This document shows, one piece after another, positions 46,490 to 59,016 of a stretch of 64,000 nucleotides of DNA. This stretch comes from Toxorhynchites rutilus septentrionalis. Lineage: Eukaryota > Arthropoda > Insecta > Diptera > Culicidae. The notes under the pieces were generated by a model. The model was not told the DNA's origin and made no database searches. It saw only the letters and a program-made list of their open reading frames with translations. The DNA is taken from NCBI RefSeq assembly GCF_029784135.1, contig NC_073745.1, positions 115,174,216-115,238,215 on the forward strand, written 5' to 3'. Every line of letters begins with the position of its first letter. The stretch's first letter is position 1. Both the position numbers and the translations under genes were made by a program.

Positions 46490-46994
46490 TATGGAACTGT
46501 TTTTCGTCAGTGAAGATAACCTATACATTGAAGAACTTTTTGTTATGGTATATAGAAAAATGTATTTTTTGGAAACATTCTTTGTCACAACATACCATGT
46601 CCCACTGTCGGTTCATGTGAGCTTTGGCAAAACTCAGATGTCTTCAGATGTGAGATAGTGTAAGATGAGGATTTTTTACCAAAACTTGACGAATTGTCAC
46701 CAGTGTAGCATTTAAATTGAAATATTGTTTCATTTGCATAAGCGATTTTGAGGTATTCGAAGCTGTTCTAGCTATTTCTCGCTTGTCCCGGTCAGAGAGC
46801 TTGGACTTACGTGGAGCTCTCTCCTCCTTACCGTATCCTTGAGGATTCGTCAAATAATAGAGCACTATTTGATGGGATCGTCCAATCCGAAATTTCTCTG
46901 ATGCCAACATTTTCTTGGTGAAATGCATCGATTTGTCTTTCTTTTCTCTTCGTGAGCACTTTTCCCTTCGGCATTTTCCAGATTTATTGATCAA
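46490..46994 (-). pseudogene. Tc1-like transposase remnant (copy 2)
   Basis: Same family as 22448-23290. It reads IGRSHQIVLYYLTNPQGYGK, then APRKSKLSDRDKREIART and TIRQVLVKNPHLTLSHI. To the left, frames match the region around the first catalytic segment (46490-46640) only at DNA level. The 3' half is absent. Confidence 0.75.
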
Positions 46995-46999
46995 AACAA

Positions 47000-47994
47000 C
47001 TAAAATAACGGAAAAATATAACTGGTCTTATAGAAACATGACACTTGGATGAAAATCATGCAGTGTATGGTAGCCACAAATACCTACACACTAGAATATA
47101 AGTTGAAGCATTGTTTATTTATAATGGCACAAAGCAGCGAGATCATCACCTGGTCTTATAGAAGGTGGACAGAGTGTAACTGCCGTTCTACGCATAGTTG
47201 TCCCATGTTCCAAAATCAGCAACTGAGAAAAACGCATTCAAAGTTTTCTAGCATATTTGTCTACCAGATGCTTTAAACATTTCGGTTTTTTGAAAAGCAG
47301 AAAACTATTGTTTTATAAAATGTGAAAATATCCCCTCATTTGAATTAATCAATCTTGATTACGGGCTTAAAAATACATGGTGGGACAGTTATGCTTAGAA
47401 TATCAACATGGAACAATTGAACTTGATGTTGTTTTTTGAAATACTGGGAACAAGCAAAATGTTTTTTAGAAAGATGAAGAAGATAAAAACATCGATTTAT
47501 GGAGAAGGAAGTGATCTGCAATACTTTGCAGAATACAAATCTCATTGTTATTAGGCATTCGCTAACAAGGTGTACACGTGTTCTGTTAAACTTTTTCTTA
47601 TTTGTTTGAGAATTAGTTCGTTCTTCCAAAAGAATCAATGCACGTTGTCTGCGAATGAAATTATGGATCATTTTGATGCCAAAGAACCCGGCCAAGTAAT
47701 CCAGCCCAAGAGACTGAAAACCTTTCAAATAAAGGAAAAAAAACCTGTTTGATTTGCATGAATAATGTGTCCATTGTTCCTTCGCATTGTTTCAATGCTT
47801 TTATAAAAAACTGAAGATTAATTTAAAAAGCATGGATACTTCGATAATAATGCTGACATAAATTTCAATCATGTGTTTTATTTCAATTTATGTGTTCCAA
47901 ATTTCAGATTTGAGTTGAAGATACTCGATGAAGGGTTAATGAACTTTATGGGGAAAAATTGATTGGATTAATGGAAGGAAACTGCGCTTCTATC
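47000..47994. other. no gene recognised
   Basis: Two open frames of about 60 and 127 codons on opposite strands (47345-47752) overlap and resemble nothing I know. Probably non-coding. Confidence 0.35.
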
Positions 47995-47998
47995 ACTT

Positions 47999-48253
47999 GA
48001 GGGGCTTAGAATGCAAGGGGTGTAAGTGACCTGATCGATTTCTCTTCATCAACTTTTTCTTTAGTTAATAACTCAACTGCAAAAACGTTCCAATTTAAGT
48101 TTGCTATATAGTCCGATAGACGAGGTTCTGCCCTATCTTCCACATTGCCAAATACAGTACGGAATGTATTTGCAGCTAAGTTATGACCAAAAGAGAGAGT
48201 CGATGTAGAGAAGTCGATCAAATCACTTACACCCCTTTCATTCTAAGCCCCTC
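47999..48253. mobile_element. MITE, 255 bp, 4-bp TSD (copy 2)
   Basis: TIRs GAGGGGCTTAGAATGCAAGG and complement. TSD ACTT at 47995-47998 and 48254-48257. Inverse orientation to the copy at 9503. Confidence 0.88.
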
Positions 48254-48423
48254 ACTTCCCACAATCCAATCGACGAAAATAACATCGACCATACATGGAA
48301 CAACATTCCGGTCTTGCCTCCCCTTGTCCATCGTTCGTTGATCGAAAGTACGGAATGATTAGCGAAACGAATCAGCCTACCAGTGATTAGTTGCTTTTTC
48401 TTCAACGGTAAACTGTCATCTTA

Positions 48424-49116
48424 AGGTAGGTTTAGAGTTCCCGTGAACGTGAACGCGGACAAACACTTTTTTGTTAATAATTCATCAGTCCATATATAAA
48501 ACGCGAGGAAAACATCTTGAAACGATAGGAAGAAAAAAATTCTAGTTGAAAAACATGTTTAAACACAATTCATATTGATAAAAATGAATTAATTCAATAT
48601 TTCACAACAGTTCAGAATTTCCACCGTGGAATCGAGATGTTGATGAACTCACCATAGTTCACCGACTTCGGTGAACGTGAACGTGAAAACAGTGTTGAAT
48701 ATAGACGTCAAAATATTTCCACGTTCATGTTCACGTTCGAATGTCCCAAGGCATTCTGAAAATTATTTCACCGTGAACTGTAAAAGGATATGTTTAGCAA
48801 TTCTCAAGTTTTCAATGAAAATTTTGATATGGATGCAATTTCAATCAATCGGATCTCTGCGCGGGTTAAAAAACTTCGTTGGTTTGGGTTGATTCGTGAA
48901 CAACTGTATATTTTATCCGAATTACTTTATTGAAGATCGATGTTTATTTACTTCACGTTCACTGTCGAACTTTTAATATGAACGTGAACGTGAACAAAAT
49001 CATTCTATTCACCACTATTTTTTGGATTGTTTGTTCGCAATGTAGTTCACCGTGAAATGATTGTCCTATTCCACCACCTGTTCAAGTTCACGTTCACGGG
49101 AACTCTAAACCGGCCT
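48424..49116. mobile_element. MITE, 693 bp, TTA target (PIF/Harbinger-like)
   Basis: AGGTAGGTTTAGAGTTCCCG at 48424 and the complement of AGGCCGGTTTAGAGTTCCCG at 49116, flanked by TTA (48421-48423, 49117-49119). GTGAACGTGAAC strings recur in and between the ends. The 3-bp TTA duplication suggests PIF/Harbinger. Confidence 0.7.
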
Positions 49117-49185
49117 TTATACAAAACAAATGGAATATACAACTGGTGAGTATGAAAACTATTTATGTTTTCAGTTTACTCTTGT

Positions 49186-49245
49186 CCACTCTTGTCCACG
49201 GATAGGGGGGAGGGGGTATAGACTGAGTCCACGTGGACAGGAAGT
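49186..49245 (+). repeat. TGTCCACGTGGACA-type repeat, copy 1
   Basis: TTGTCCACGGAT, GGGGGGAGGGGG, then AGTCCACGTGGACAGG. Inverse-oriented relative at 55148-55258. Confidence 0.5.
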
Positions 49246-52200
49246 ATTTATCAATAAACGAATTGAGCCACCTGAGAGTGATGCCCAGTCAAACGTTTAT
49301 ATATTTTTTCTCATATCATGGATCTTCTTCAGTGAAATCTGTATTATAAAAATATCTCCATAAATTGTGAATGACCAACTATTTCCTATGATAGAATTTT
49401 TATAGTTACGGGGTATGCATAGCCCTCATAGCCAAAACTATAAAAATTAAACGATTCCATAATAGTTGAGATTTCGTGATATGCGTAAATGATTTTCCAT
49501 CAAATATAATTTTCTATACATTTTGTTATATCTCGAGAACAGTATATGATAACAATGTCTGTATAGTTTTTCATACAGAAATGCTTGTAAAATCATTTTT
49601 CCAAAGTATTTTCATTCCATTGATTTCTAGGAATCAATATTTATATTTGCATGAGATTGTCTATGCATCACTATTTAGAAAGTACGCTCCTTAGAATAAT
49701 TATACTGTTCATTTGAAAGATAAGAAAATTTCGCATAGAATGCAGTTGTAAAACTTTCAAATTAATGGAACCCATAATCAACTTTTGAGTGTAAAAAATT
49801 TTGTGTTTTTAATTAATTTTCCAAAAATGCATGATAAACTGAATTGTTTCTATCGGTCAAATTGAAGCTCTCCAACCACTTCTTGCTATTTTCCACTAAT
49901 TTAAATGTGTTCACAACAGAATTTTATGCAAAATTTCCTCAAATCAAAGTAATTCAATCGTGCAAAATAGCGCATTTTTCGAATTAAAGTCAGTTTAAGG
50001 GAAAAAAACGGTCTCAAGGAAGAGTTCAATAATTTTTTCGTAGTTAAGATTTGATCATAAGCGTGAAAGATTTTTTATGATCCCCTATCTCCTAAAATAT
50101 TCCGGATCAGCTACCTAACATCCTATATACATAACAATATTTTAAACAGATATAATAGTTTTCAATATTTTATTCAATTTATGAGAAAGTTTTCTCAATA
50201 GTTTAAACATTTATAAAAAAATAATTGAAGGTTAATAGATTTCTCAAGAGAAATGTTTCAATCTGGCAACAGGTTTCAGGCAATTTTTTGAAAAAAAAGA
50301 ACAAAATTTTCATAAAATGGGGAGGATTGTGGCTGCGGAGGATTAATCTGGCGTTGAATTGCTCTCTGGTAAACTGTGACGTTAGTGATGTTTTGATAAG
50401 GATTTAAGCGGAGGAAAACTAAAAAGCAATACAAATAACTTCTCGTGCAAGGTTAGTAAAAAATTATCGTCGTGAGTTTTCTGATGTTTTTTCCCCACGA
50501 TCATTTTGGAAGCTATCTAGACACTCAATGCAGAATGGTCAATAGACAGTTGAAAAATAATAAAAATATATAGATATTGAAAATAATTATTAGTAGGTAT
50601 TAGTATCCATCTCGGAAATGTTATCATTATTTGACAGCTGGTGGCCATCAATCAATAACTCTGGCTCTATCTCGGAAATGTGCATTGAACTCTTGGTGGC
50701 ATTTGTCGCACGTAGGATAACTACTTAACTGGGGAGTGAAACTTTTCAATTTCTGCAGGATAGGTTTTAGTATCTGCTCTTGATGGTGAATGCATTGGTC
50801 ACTGTTGAATATGCATACGAATTAAAAATAGGGCTTGTAATGAAACGGTTTCTCAATAAACTTACATGTTGTAGCTCAAAAACGCCATCCCACTCTTTCA
50901 GTGCAGTTTTATATATCCGAACAAAAGCTTCTTTAATATCTTTTCCGACATCTACTTTCTTCATTTGATTGAACAGTTTACCCCGCTTGCATCGAACCAA
51001 TCCCATATTTTTCTGGTTTCATTCACATTCGCCGCTTCGAATCATAAGAATACTTTGTTACCATTCTCGGTATGGTTTTCAGAATAACACTTTTCTTTTA
51101 AGACCACTTGTAACAGTAATTCATTAATTTACAAACTAAAAGCATCTAAAGCTTAGACTCCGTATTAGATTGTGTAGCATTTCCAATCTGTATATTTTAT
51201 GGGTAACTTAGTCGGCGACAGTCTGTTTGTAAACAATACCGACAACAATTTCAATATGGCTCAATGTACATATCGCATGATATTTACGTAGATACTTTAT
51301 GATATATATAAAGCCTACATAGAGTGTTTTGAACATATTAAACAGTAAGTATAAGATTCAAAAATAAACATCGAACAGTTTGAGTATCAAGAAACCACAA
51401 TACTCGTCATACTCTATATCGCTTTATGGTCATGCAAGGTGTCGTCAGTGCACTCTGTAGTCATTATTTGTTGGTTTTTAATGCTTCTTGCGCATTGACA
51501 ATTCGCTAAAACTTTGTGATGGCTAATTTTTACATTACACAGTAACAGGTAAGCGATCTACTCATATGTTTTATATAGGATAAGCTGTTTCATAGGATTT
51601 CTTCATTGTTGCTACAGCTCCTGTTGTTATTGTTGCACATGCTTTTGCTAGGTGTACCACTCAGTATGGTGTTATTACCGCTGCCTCCAACAATAAATTC
51701 TCGAAAGTATAAAATATAGTATTATCCTGGTTCAAAGATCCGACTGGTAATGCTAAAAGTGAAATGTATTCTGAATATCATTTTATAATTTGAGTTTCCT
51801 GCCACACTATTTTCCAAAAATTATCTGCGCTGTTTAGCCCCAATCTTCACACTCAGTTCCTCATAGCTCTCTTCAATAAAATGATTCGAGCAAACACCAT
51901 ATTTCTTGGTATGGACACCAGGTATCAAGCAATAACAAAACAAACAACCCCTGCTCTACAAACCGTATTTCCCTTCATATTAAAGAGACGATGATTCTAG
52001 TGCACACCTATACACATAGATATACACCTTGGTCACAACCAATTTACACACCTTGGTCACAACCAAATGTAAATATTGATATTTATATCCGTCAAAAATG
52101 AAAGAGCTCTACCAGTCTACCTAATAAAACATTCCATTGAAACTCGTGTACTGGAAAAGGATATTTTGCTCGTCTCGACAGTGACTGAAGCCGAGACGAG

Positions 52201-52550
52201 ACGAGACGAATTGCTCGTCTCGTTTTCTGGAATAGGGCCCAATATCACATCCTACCAGCAATGACGCTAGTTTCGTGTTGTGGTAATTTTTTTAAAACAA
52301 GGTTTTGGTCCATCAATCAATGGTAGAAATGTTCGCATCACGGGCATGCTCGCGAGCTAATAATCAAATTATTAACACGCTAATGAGTTTATTCAAATTC
52401 AAAATCTAGTCCATCTCACACACCTGCCAGTTTGCATAAAGTAATTAAAGCAAGCAGTAAAATACAACTTTAGACACAAAATTCGACTCGCGAGCATAGG
52501 GAAGAGTAGATTGTAGAGTAGAACTGTACTGCCGGGAATTCGTTCATATG
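49246..52550. other. long non-coding stretch
   Basis: AT-rich, no family recognised. At 52025-52067 a 19-bp string (ACACCTTGGTCACAACCAA) is doubled. At 52190-52225 there is a short CGAGACGAGACGAGACGA run. Possibly intron of a host gene. Confidence 0.4.
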
Positions 52551-52679
52551 TTCATATGCTCACACGGACCAACTGTATGACCTTTACACTACATCACACA
52601 TGCAGGCTGACAACGCTCTGCCGAGCCGTTGTTCCACGTATCTCGTATGGACACTTTACACCTTCGGGTGAGATTTGCT

Positions 52680-52790
52680 TCGATTCTTTGAATTTGAATA
52701 CCCGGGAGATAATTCGTCAAGTTTTGGTAAAAAGTGCTTACATAAAGAGAGCTTAAAAGGTTAAAGCTCCTAATCTTAAACGTGTTAACC
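52680..52790 (+). pseudogene. Tc1-like fragment
   Basis: LNTREIIRQVLVKSAYIKRA, then KVKAPNLK after a stop: the end of the second helix-turn-helix and linker of the Tc1 family at 22448 and 46490. Confidence 0.5.
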
Positions 52791-52794
52791 GGAA

Positions 52795-53020
52795 TTCCAA
52801 GGTTGACCGAATGACCAGATTATGTGGAACCCACACATCGCAACGATTCACGTAACCAAGTTTCACCAGATTCACATGAACAGTTGTTTTGGGTATCTGT
52901 AGAGAATCTGCCTATTCATTTGTTGTGTCCCGAGGATTATTTCCGTTCCTTGTCGATTCTTTTAATATTCGCTTCGTTGACATTGAATTGAGAGAAAAGT
53001 CGTTCAACCGATGTTGAATG
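52795..53020 (-). pseudogene. mariner fragment
   Basis: Reading left from 53020: ERLFSQFNVNEANIKRIDKE, then frameshifted IPKTTVHVNLVKLGYVNRC and DVWVPHNL, the helix-turn-helix and WVPH linker of mariner transposases. No catalytic part. Confidence 0.6.
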
Positions 53021-53049
53021 TGGAAGAAAAAACTCTCCAAAAGAGGAAA

Positions 53050-54430
53050 AACCAGTGTGTCACCGGATCATTTGATCGTTTATATTTTTTCCAAAAACCT
53101 GCAGCTCTAGAGTCAATTACAGAAAAATCTATATTCAGGATTAATCAGGACTTATTCAGTTAATTACTCTGTACTCACAGTCCATGTTTTGGACTGAATA
53201 TGTATTCACCAAATTAGGAAAGCAGAGGAATTGAAGATTGTTTTCAAATTTTGATGTTATTTTGTTCGATTATATAAATCTTGTTATATTGACTTTGAAA
53301 TTGAAATTTTTCGCTTGGGTAATTTACACTCTGAAGCGTTAGCGGCTACTCCTACATACACATCAACTTCACTAAGTTTATGTTGTGCCTCAAACATAAT
53401 CTCGTTATAAATTAGTCAAATATTCTGGTTCCATTGAACTATCCAACGCTGTTTTGAAAATCATTGAGAAATTCAATTGTAGTGAATATAATTCGGGAGT
53501 TTACTCAATCGGTTTAAAACTGGCATAATCTGTGATAAAACAGTTAGGCACAAATTTGTAGCAGAAAGATTTTAGTAGAGATCCTAGTGTGTTTATAATG
53601 GATAACTTTTTTTGATAAAATGAAATGCACAAAAATCAGAAAAAATCAGTATAATTTTATCAAAATCAGGGGAAAATTGACTGTTCGTCAGAATATCAGG
53701 GAACGTGCCAAGAAGTCTAGGAAATCCTGAAAAATAAGGAAGGTTGGTATCTCTGGTTATAACCGTTAAAATTATTCCATGAAACTTGAGCTGTTTTTTG
53801 ATTTGGCACACTTACAGAAAGACGAATTCCCCGAACTATTGTGGAAAAGGTTTATATTGCGCAGATGACTAAAAGTGAATTGATTGTGTAAATGAACCGA
53901 CATTCTCTGTGGCGATCGTATTCCGAAGTAGGCAAAGAACTACACTCGACAAAAAAAAAAGAGGAGCAAAACGCTGTAACTCTGATATAAAATAATGCAT
54001 TCGCCAAAGCAACAACTGGACCATGCATTCAATATTTCCAAGATTGGGATGAGAAGATTTGACCATCGATTTGCTGTGCGTTCATTATTTCATGAAATAT
54101 TCGTTATTCAAAATCAAAGGATAATTTTTCATTCGATAGAAAATGTAGTAAATAGTTCTACTGAAACTCTCTATGAATCAAATGGAAGCGAAATAATTAT
54201 GTTGATTGGATTGCTTTCAAGAATGTATTTTCAAAATCTAGAGAAACTTTGAAAACAAACCATAAACGCTTTATTTTTCCTTGCAGTGTATTTTGTCTAC
54301 AACACATATACACATCACACACTAGAAATTTGTAGATTGAAAATGCTGTATTTTTTATCTTAATATCATCATTTATATCGAAGATACAGGCGTTCCGAAA
54401 TCGCTGAAAAATTTCGACCCTTTACTCCTT
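53050..54430. other. no gene recognised
   Basis: Open frames up to 85 codons on both strands (53869-54252) without recognisable motifs. Confidence 0.35.
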
Positions 54431-54828
54431 AATCCTTTGTCAAGTGAAGATCCATAGATATCAGTGCATGCTTCCTACTTTATCTTTTCTTTTTTTGAAA
54501 TTCCTTTTAATTTTATATGAATTCTATGCATATAAAATTGTTCTGTTCGTTTTTGTGCGCTTCAAAAACTCGAGCTCTGATGGAGCTCATATTATAAGAA
54601 AACATACGAGCCACTTGCTACTGCCAACGCCTCAAGAAGCTTTAAGATTTCCAGATGAAATAAACACACTTCCGAAATAAAGCTGTGAAAGTGAATTAAC
54701 TTACTAGTATTGAATATGTATTCTATGTGATAGCAACAAAATTCTTTGCATGTGTTTAAAGATCGTGAGCTTAAATTGTATCTGATAATGATTTTAAATC
54801 CATTTATTTTTATTCGATTGGCTTGGCT

Positions 54829-54966
54829 CAAGATGAATCCTTGGAATTTTGTAATTTTTATTCGGATGCGGATTGTTCAACTGGATATTGCGCGTTCCGT
54901 ATTGACAAACCAGATAGCCTTTATATCTTCGAAGATAATAGAAAAACAAAGTATTACAAGTATTTC
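54829..54966 (+). other. possible exon with a Cys motif (C-x8-C-x4-C)
   Basis: EFCNFYSDADCSTGYCAFR resembles the C..SDxDC.xGxC pattern of EB or dickkopf-like small disulfide domains. A CTCAAG acceptor-like site precedes it and AATAAA overlaps its end. No signal peptide in phase. Could be chance. Confidence 0.25.
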
Positions 54967-55147
54967 AAAATAAAACTCATATGGAATATTTGCTTTATTT
55001 TATTACTCATTTCTCTGTCATAAAACATCAATGATCCACAGGGCTCAGCAAGTAAAATTCGAAACAAAATAAACTTAAATGGAATTCAAATTTAATTTAT
55101 GCGCAATTCATTTATTTCCTGAATTATTCTAATAAAATAAAGAAAAA

Positions 55148-55258
55148 TGTCCACCTGGACAACAGGGGTATGGGGTATGAAAATGTCCACGGAGGGGTTG
55201 GGGGGAGTCCAAAATCGTGCTTTTTCTGTCCACGTGATATGTGGACAGCCCCTAATTG
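55148..55258 (-). repeat. TGTCCACGTGGACA-type repeat, copy 2
   Basis: ATGTCCACCTGGACA, a G-rich middle and TCTGTCCACGTGATATGTGG. Inverse relative of 49186-49245. Confidence 0.5.
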
Positions 55259-55331
55259 TGAAAAGATTCTTACATACTATGTTTGTGGATCGAACAACAA
55301 ACTCTACCGGAACCAGTGCCACATGAGGAAA
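55246..55331 (+). other. Kazal-like domain exon (candidate host gene)
   Basis: Reads [14 protein letters not shown], then [16 protein letters not shown] and a stop. The pattern C-x8-CGS-x6-Y-x-N-x-C-x6-C is that of invertebrate Kazal-type serine protease inhibitor domains, which are secreted. The sixth Cys and a signal peptide are not seen. They may be on other exons, or the unit is a relic. An overlapping frame (LWIEQQ...HILLR) is also open and ends at a GTATGC donor at 55400, so the reading is not settled. Confidence 0.4.
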
Positions 55332-55409
55332 GAGAATTGTGGTTAGCGCATGTTCGTAGTGCCGATGCAGTATTGTTCGGCCACATTCTTCTTCGAGGTA
55401 TGCTCAAGA

Positions 55410-56240
55410 ATGGTTGAGTGTGCATGTATTTTTATTTCCGTTTTCGTTAATAATAAAATTACAAAACTTATTCATAAATGTATTTTCCTTTTAAAGCTTC
55501 ATTTCTTCTCAATAACAAACCAAGGCAAACAAGAAGCAGGCAGTGCTGGAAGCAGGTCGACGCCTTGCACATGTTGGCAAAAAAGTGGCGTCAAGTTGTT
55601 CGACGAATGCATACACTGAGAGAAATCTTTAGTAAATATGACGAATTTGTTGGTATATATTACCAATTCGTTAGTCATTTTTTACCCTACTAATGTTTGG
55701 AACATTCTACGAACCAAAATGGTAAATATACATAACAAGCAAACCTGCGGTTTGACGTTCCAATATTGGCTCAACATCGACTCAACAAGAGCGATTCATC
55801 GTTTCGATAATGGCTGATTTGTTGGCACACCATTGGTGAATCATCAATGAAATTATTGTTTGGGATAATGATTACGATATTATTTTTTTTAAATAATGTT
55901 TTATAAATTTAAATACAGTGTTCAATTACATGATGTTAATTACTCTACTTGCTTTAACGATAATAATACATTATAAATAAATAATTTCACATACAATGAT
56001 TTAAAAAATTCTATAAACTGATTGTACAATCGAGATCGACCTAATCCACTTTTTCTAAGCATCGATTACTCGATGTTCCTGTTTTTTTTCTTGCTCTACC
56101 GCAATTATTTTTGGTTATTTCCTGTTCATTACAATTAAAAAGAACCAGGATATATTCAATGTTCGGTTGTCCTTCGCTTATCTCATTCGCGCCTTGCTTT
56201 GGTTAACCTTCTATTGGATGGTGTCTTCAACTTATTCTTA
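55410..56240. other. no gene recognised
   Basis: A possible acceptor (AAGAAGCAG|GC) at about 55540 follows a pyrimidine-rich stretch. Nothing else found. Confidence 0.3.
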
Positions 56241-56391
56241 ACTAATTTAACTAACGAACCCTAATGTGCTCCTTTATGATTATTAAAGTTCCTTGAGCCA
56301 ACACACCAAAAATTCTTAGATTCAAATTCAAATGGATTTTGTAAATAATTATCATCTACATAGACTGCGTTGGAACCGAAAACGATTGACA

Positions 56392-56533
56392 TCACTGAAA
56401 CATATAAGATGCACAGTTGTTTTCGTAACCGCTGTAACCCACCATAGGAGATCCATAAGACGGAAATTGCTGCATTAGGAAGGCACAGCTCATCAGTCGA
56501 TAGTCGCTTCTTCCGTGTCTTATTTGTCCTCGT
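56392..56533 (-). other. possible terminal exon, - strand
   Basis: A strong acceptor (CTTTTTTTCATCTGGACAG) precedes 56533. One frame gives MQQFPSYGSPMVGYSGYEN to a TGA at 56392; another stays open to 56261. The first has the Tyr/Gly/Ser bias of a transcription-factor tail, but I do not recognise the protein. Candidate partner exons lie at 56770-57318. Confidence 0.3.
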
Positions 56534-56754
56534 CTGTCCAGATGAAAAAAAGAAATACAATAATGTTAATGATCAGAGTTTAATTCAAAATATGTATTTA
56601 AACATACATACACTGAGATTTCTTAGGATAGTATAAGTGTTACAGTATACTATGTTCTCGTAGTGTACTGTGCCGTTTCTATCCATCCGCTTATTTCATC
56701 CATTCGCAACGAAATATGTAAACTGATTGCTGCTTAGAATTTTTTTAATTACAG

Positions 56755-57335
56755 TAAACAAAATGCTTATCTCCGAGTTATGAATTACGTCTGTGCAATG
56801 ACAGTCTGCTCACCATTGTCCAAGGTTAAATGCTAAAAAATAAAGAGAAATAGGCTTTATTATGTTAGTTTGTTTTAATTCGTTGATGATTCGTTGTATT
56901 GAACATTTCATACACCGGATGAACATTTAATACACCGGATGAAACTTTTGTTACTCGCTGACGAAAACTAATCGGCGAAATGTAGGCACTGTTTCTTAAT
57001 TAAATGCAGTGAAAACACAACGCTTACCTACGGATTATGAATTACGGACGTGCAATGACGGTACTCACAATTATACAAGGTTAGAAGCTAAACAAACAAT
57101 AAAAAAGGGCGTTATTATGTTGGTTTGTTTTTATCAGGTTAGGCGTATTGAACATTCAATACACCGGATCAAACTTTTCTTACTCCCCGACGAGACCGGA
57201 TTCTCGATCAAGGAGATATTTATAGAACATTTAAATTGGAGAAATCAAAATGCTTACCTCCGAATCGCTACGCTTCCACAAAACAAATGGCGATAACAAT
57301 GTGCGCACTTCACAGTTGCTAGGAATGAAAACATT
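56755..57335 (-). repeat. three tandem exon-like units
   Basis: Units of about 230-260 bp. Each holds on the - strand a pyrimidine tract plus AG, a 60-62-bp core, and a donor: 57318-57258 (GTAAGC), 57087-57028 (GTAAGC), 56831-56770 (ATAAGC, donor lost). Cores share CCTTG.A.AAT.GTGAG...GTCATTGCAC in units one and two. Core lengths of 61, 60 and 62 do not keep one phase, and two cores carry stops, so coding use is doubtful. Confidence 0.45.
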
Positions 57336-57339
57336 GAAG

Positions 57340-58140
57340 GTTACTAATTGCATGAAGTAAAATGTACGAATCTCTGGTAGGGATGTACATTGCATTTGAC
57401 TTCAGGTAGCTACGTTTACTAATGTTTTTCTCCAGTGTATAAAAGGTCGATAAATCGATTGCAAGGTGGCAGCATTTGAGGTCGATTGTTGACATTTCAT
57501 CGACCCAATCTTGGCAGGCAAAACGGAATGTGGGTTATAATCCAATTAGATTCTGCTGAGTTCATCGAAAATTTCTTGTATCGGGAATGTTTGTCTTGAA
57601 GTTTATAATTATGTTCTGAAGAATTTCGCATCATTACTAAGCCGCCTCTAACAGAGAGGTTTAACGTTAAATTTAAACATCTTCCTAAAATCTCATTTGG
57701 ATCAAATTAGATTAGAGTTTCGAGGAGATGTCGGTTTATGTAAAAACAATCTAACGGATAAGATATGAGCGCTTTTCTTGATATTTTCAGTGTTCAGCTT
57801 TTTGAACTCGTTTATCCAGTTATAAAAATGAAGAAGTCTGAGTCTTAGTTACATTTTTAACTCTGACACTATAGCGAATATTAAATCACGTTTTTTTAAT
57901 GTTCATTGACCTATTTTCGTATTCTATCGAGCTGACTAGCCATTTCGTGATGTCGTGCACAATTTATAGTCCAATAATAAAGCTTTTTTCATATTCCATT
58001 CAACGAAAGCCACCAATAAATGACCACCGTGGTGATGTTTTGTTGCTCGTCTGATAAATCTATTAACAATGGTAGCTATAAGCGGCAATAACGATGTTGT
58101 TTCCATAGAGAAATTTCCTCGTTTTTTGTGATACTTCCGT
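57340..58140. other. no gene recognised
   Basis: AT-rich, short frames only. Confidence 0.35.
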
Positions 58141-58185
58141 TGAATTTTCAGGAAACCAATCTCCTCTCACCATCGCTGGCTGGGC

Positions 58186-58195
58186 GTTATTTATA
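58186..58195 (-). promoter_or_regulatory. possible TATA box
   Basis: On the - strand GGTATAAATAACGCCC in a locally G+C-rich block (58150-58620). An AAGCAG|GTAACT donor lies about 35 bp upstream on the same strand. This could be a promoter or 5' exon of a - strand gene. No ORF supports it. Confidence 0.25.
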
Positions 58196-58249
58196 CCACA
58201 ACTCAACCGCGCCGTCCAAAGTTACCTGCTTGTTGCTTGTCAGAATGTG

Positions 58250-59010
58250 ATTGATTAGTGGAACTAGTAATGCTGTACCTTCCGGTTTTCTCCTCTCACC
58301 ACAATGTCCTTTCGCGGAGGATTTGCACAAATTTTCGAAAACGCGCAACGATCCAGCGCTAACGTAACACGTTGCGTGCGGCCGCCGCCGGCTGATTGGG
58401 TGTTTGTGCGAACCGAAATCCAAAAATGTGTGCAAGTGAAAATGCTAAATTATTTCTTCATTGACCCTCGGCTGCTGCTGGTGGCGTTTTCGTTATCACG
58501 ATAATTTCCGCGGAACACGCAACGACATCGAAAATTTGCTCGACTAAAACCGTTTCGTGGCTGCCCCGTGCGGTTGACCGCGAGCACCTACTGAGTGGGC
58601 CAAATTAAGAAATGTCATCAACTGGCATTAATTGTATTATGAAGAGTATCATGGCCGGGCGGTGAAGGCTACAAACGGCTTTAATCGGACTTGGAACCAG
58701 CCAAATTTTTCTGCTCGTGTCAGTAGGGAGAGTCAAATGGGTGAGAGCTTATCGGGCTTCGATTCAACCAGAACAGCTGTTTTAGTATTTGTGGACTAAT
58801 ACGCAGTTACCACAATGGGATTACAGATACTCTTTTGGAAGTAATGAATAGACATTTTGATATGTTTGTTAGCGATAAATTGTGGGAAAAATAATTTCCC
58901 ACGTGTTTGCAATTTAGTTCTTCCTTTGTTTTTTTTTTACATTACCAACGTACTCAATATAATGATATCGTTTTTTATAAATTGATAATAGCTAATGTTG
59001 AACGAATGTT
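58250..59010. other. G+C-rich then AT-rich, no gene recognised
   Basis: About 58300-58620 contains CGGCCGCCGCCGGC and is likely unique host sequence. Open frames of up to 82 codons on both strands are not recognisable. Confidence 0.35.
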
Positions 59011-59016
59011 GAATAA

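Noticed and set aside
46384..46620. 78-codon + strand frame as a gene
   Set aside because: It is antisense to the Tc1-like remnant.
53869..54252. Small genes on either strand
   Set aside because: Two overlapping frames of 65 and 85 codons, no motifs, no signal peptide, no context.
57009..57296. 95-codon + strand frame as a gene
   Set aside because: It runs across the tandem exon-like units on the opposite strand and crosses two of their splice-like sites; no known similarity.
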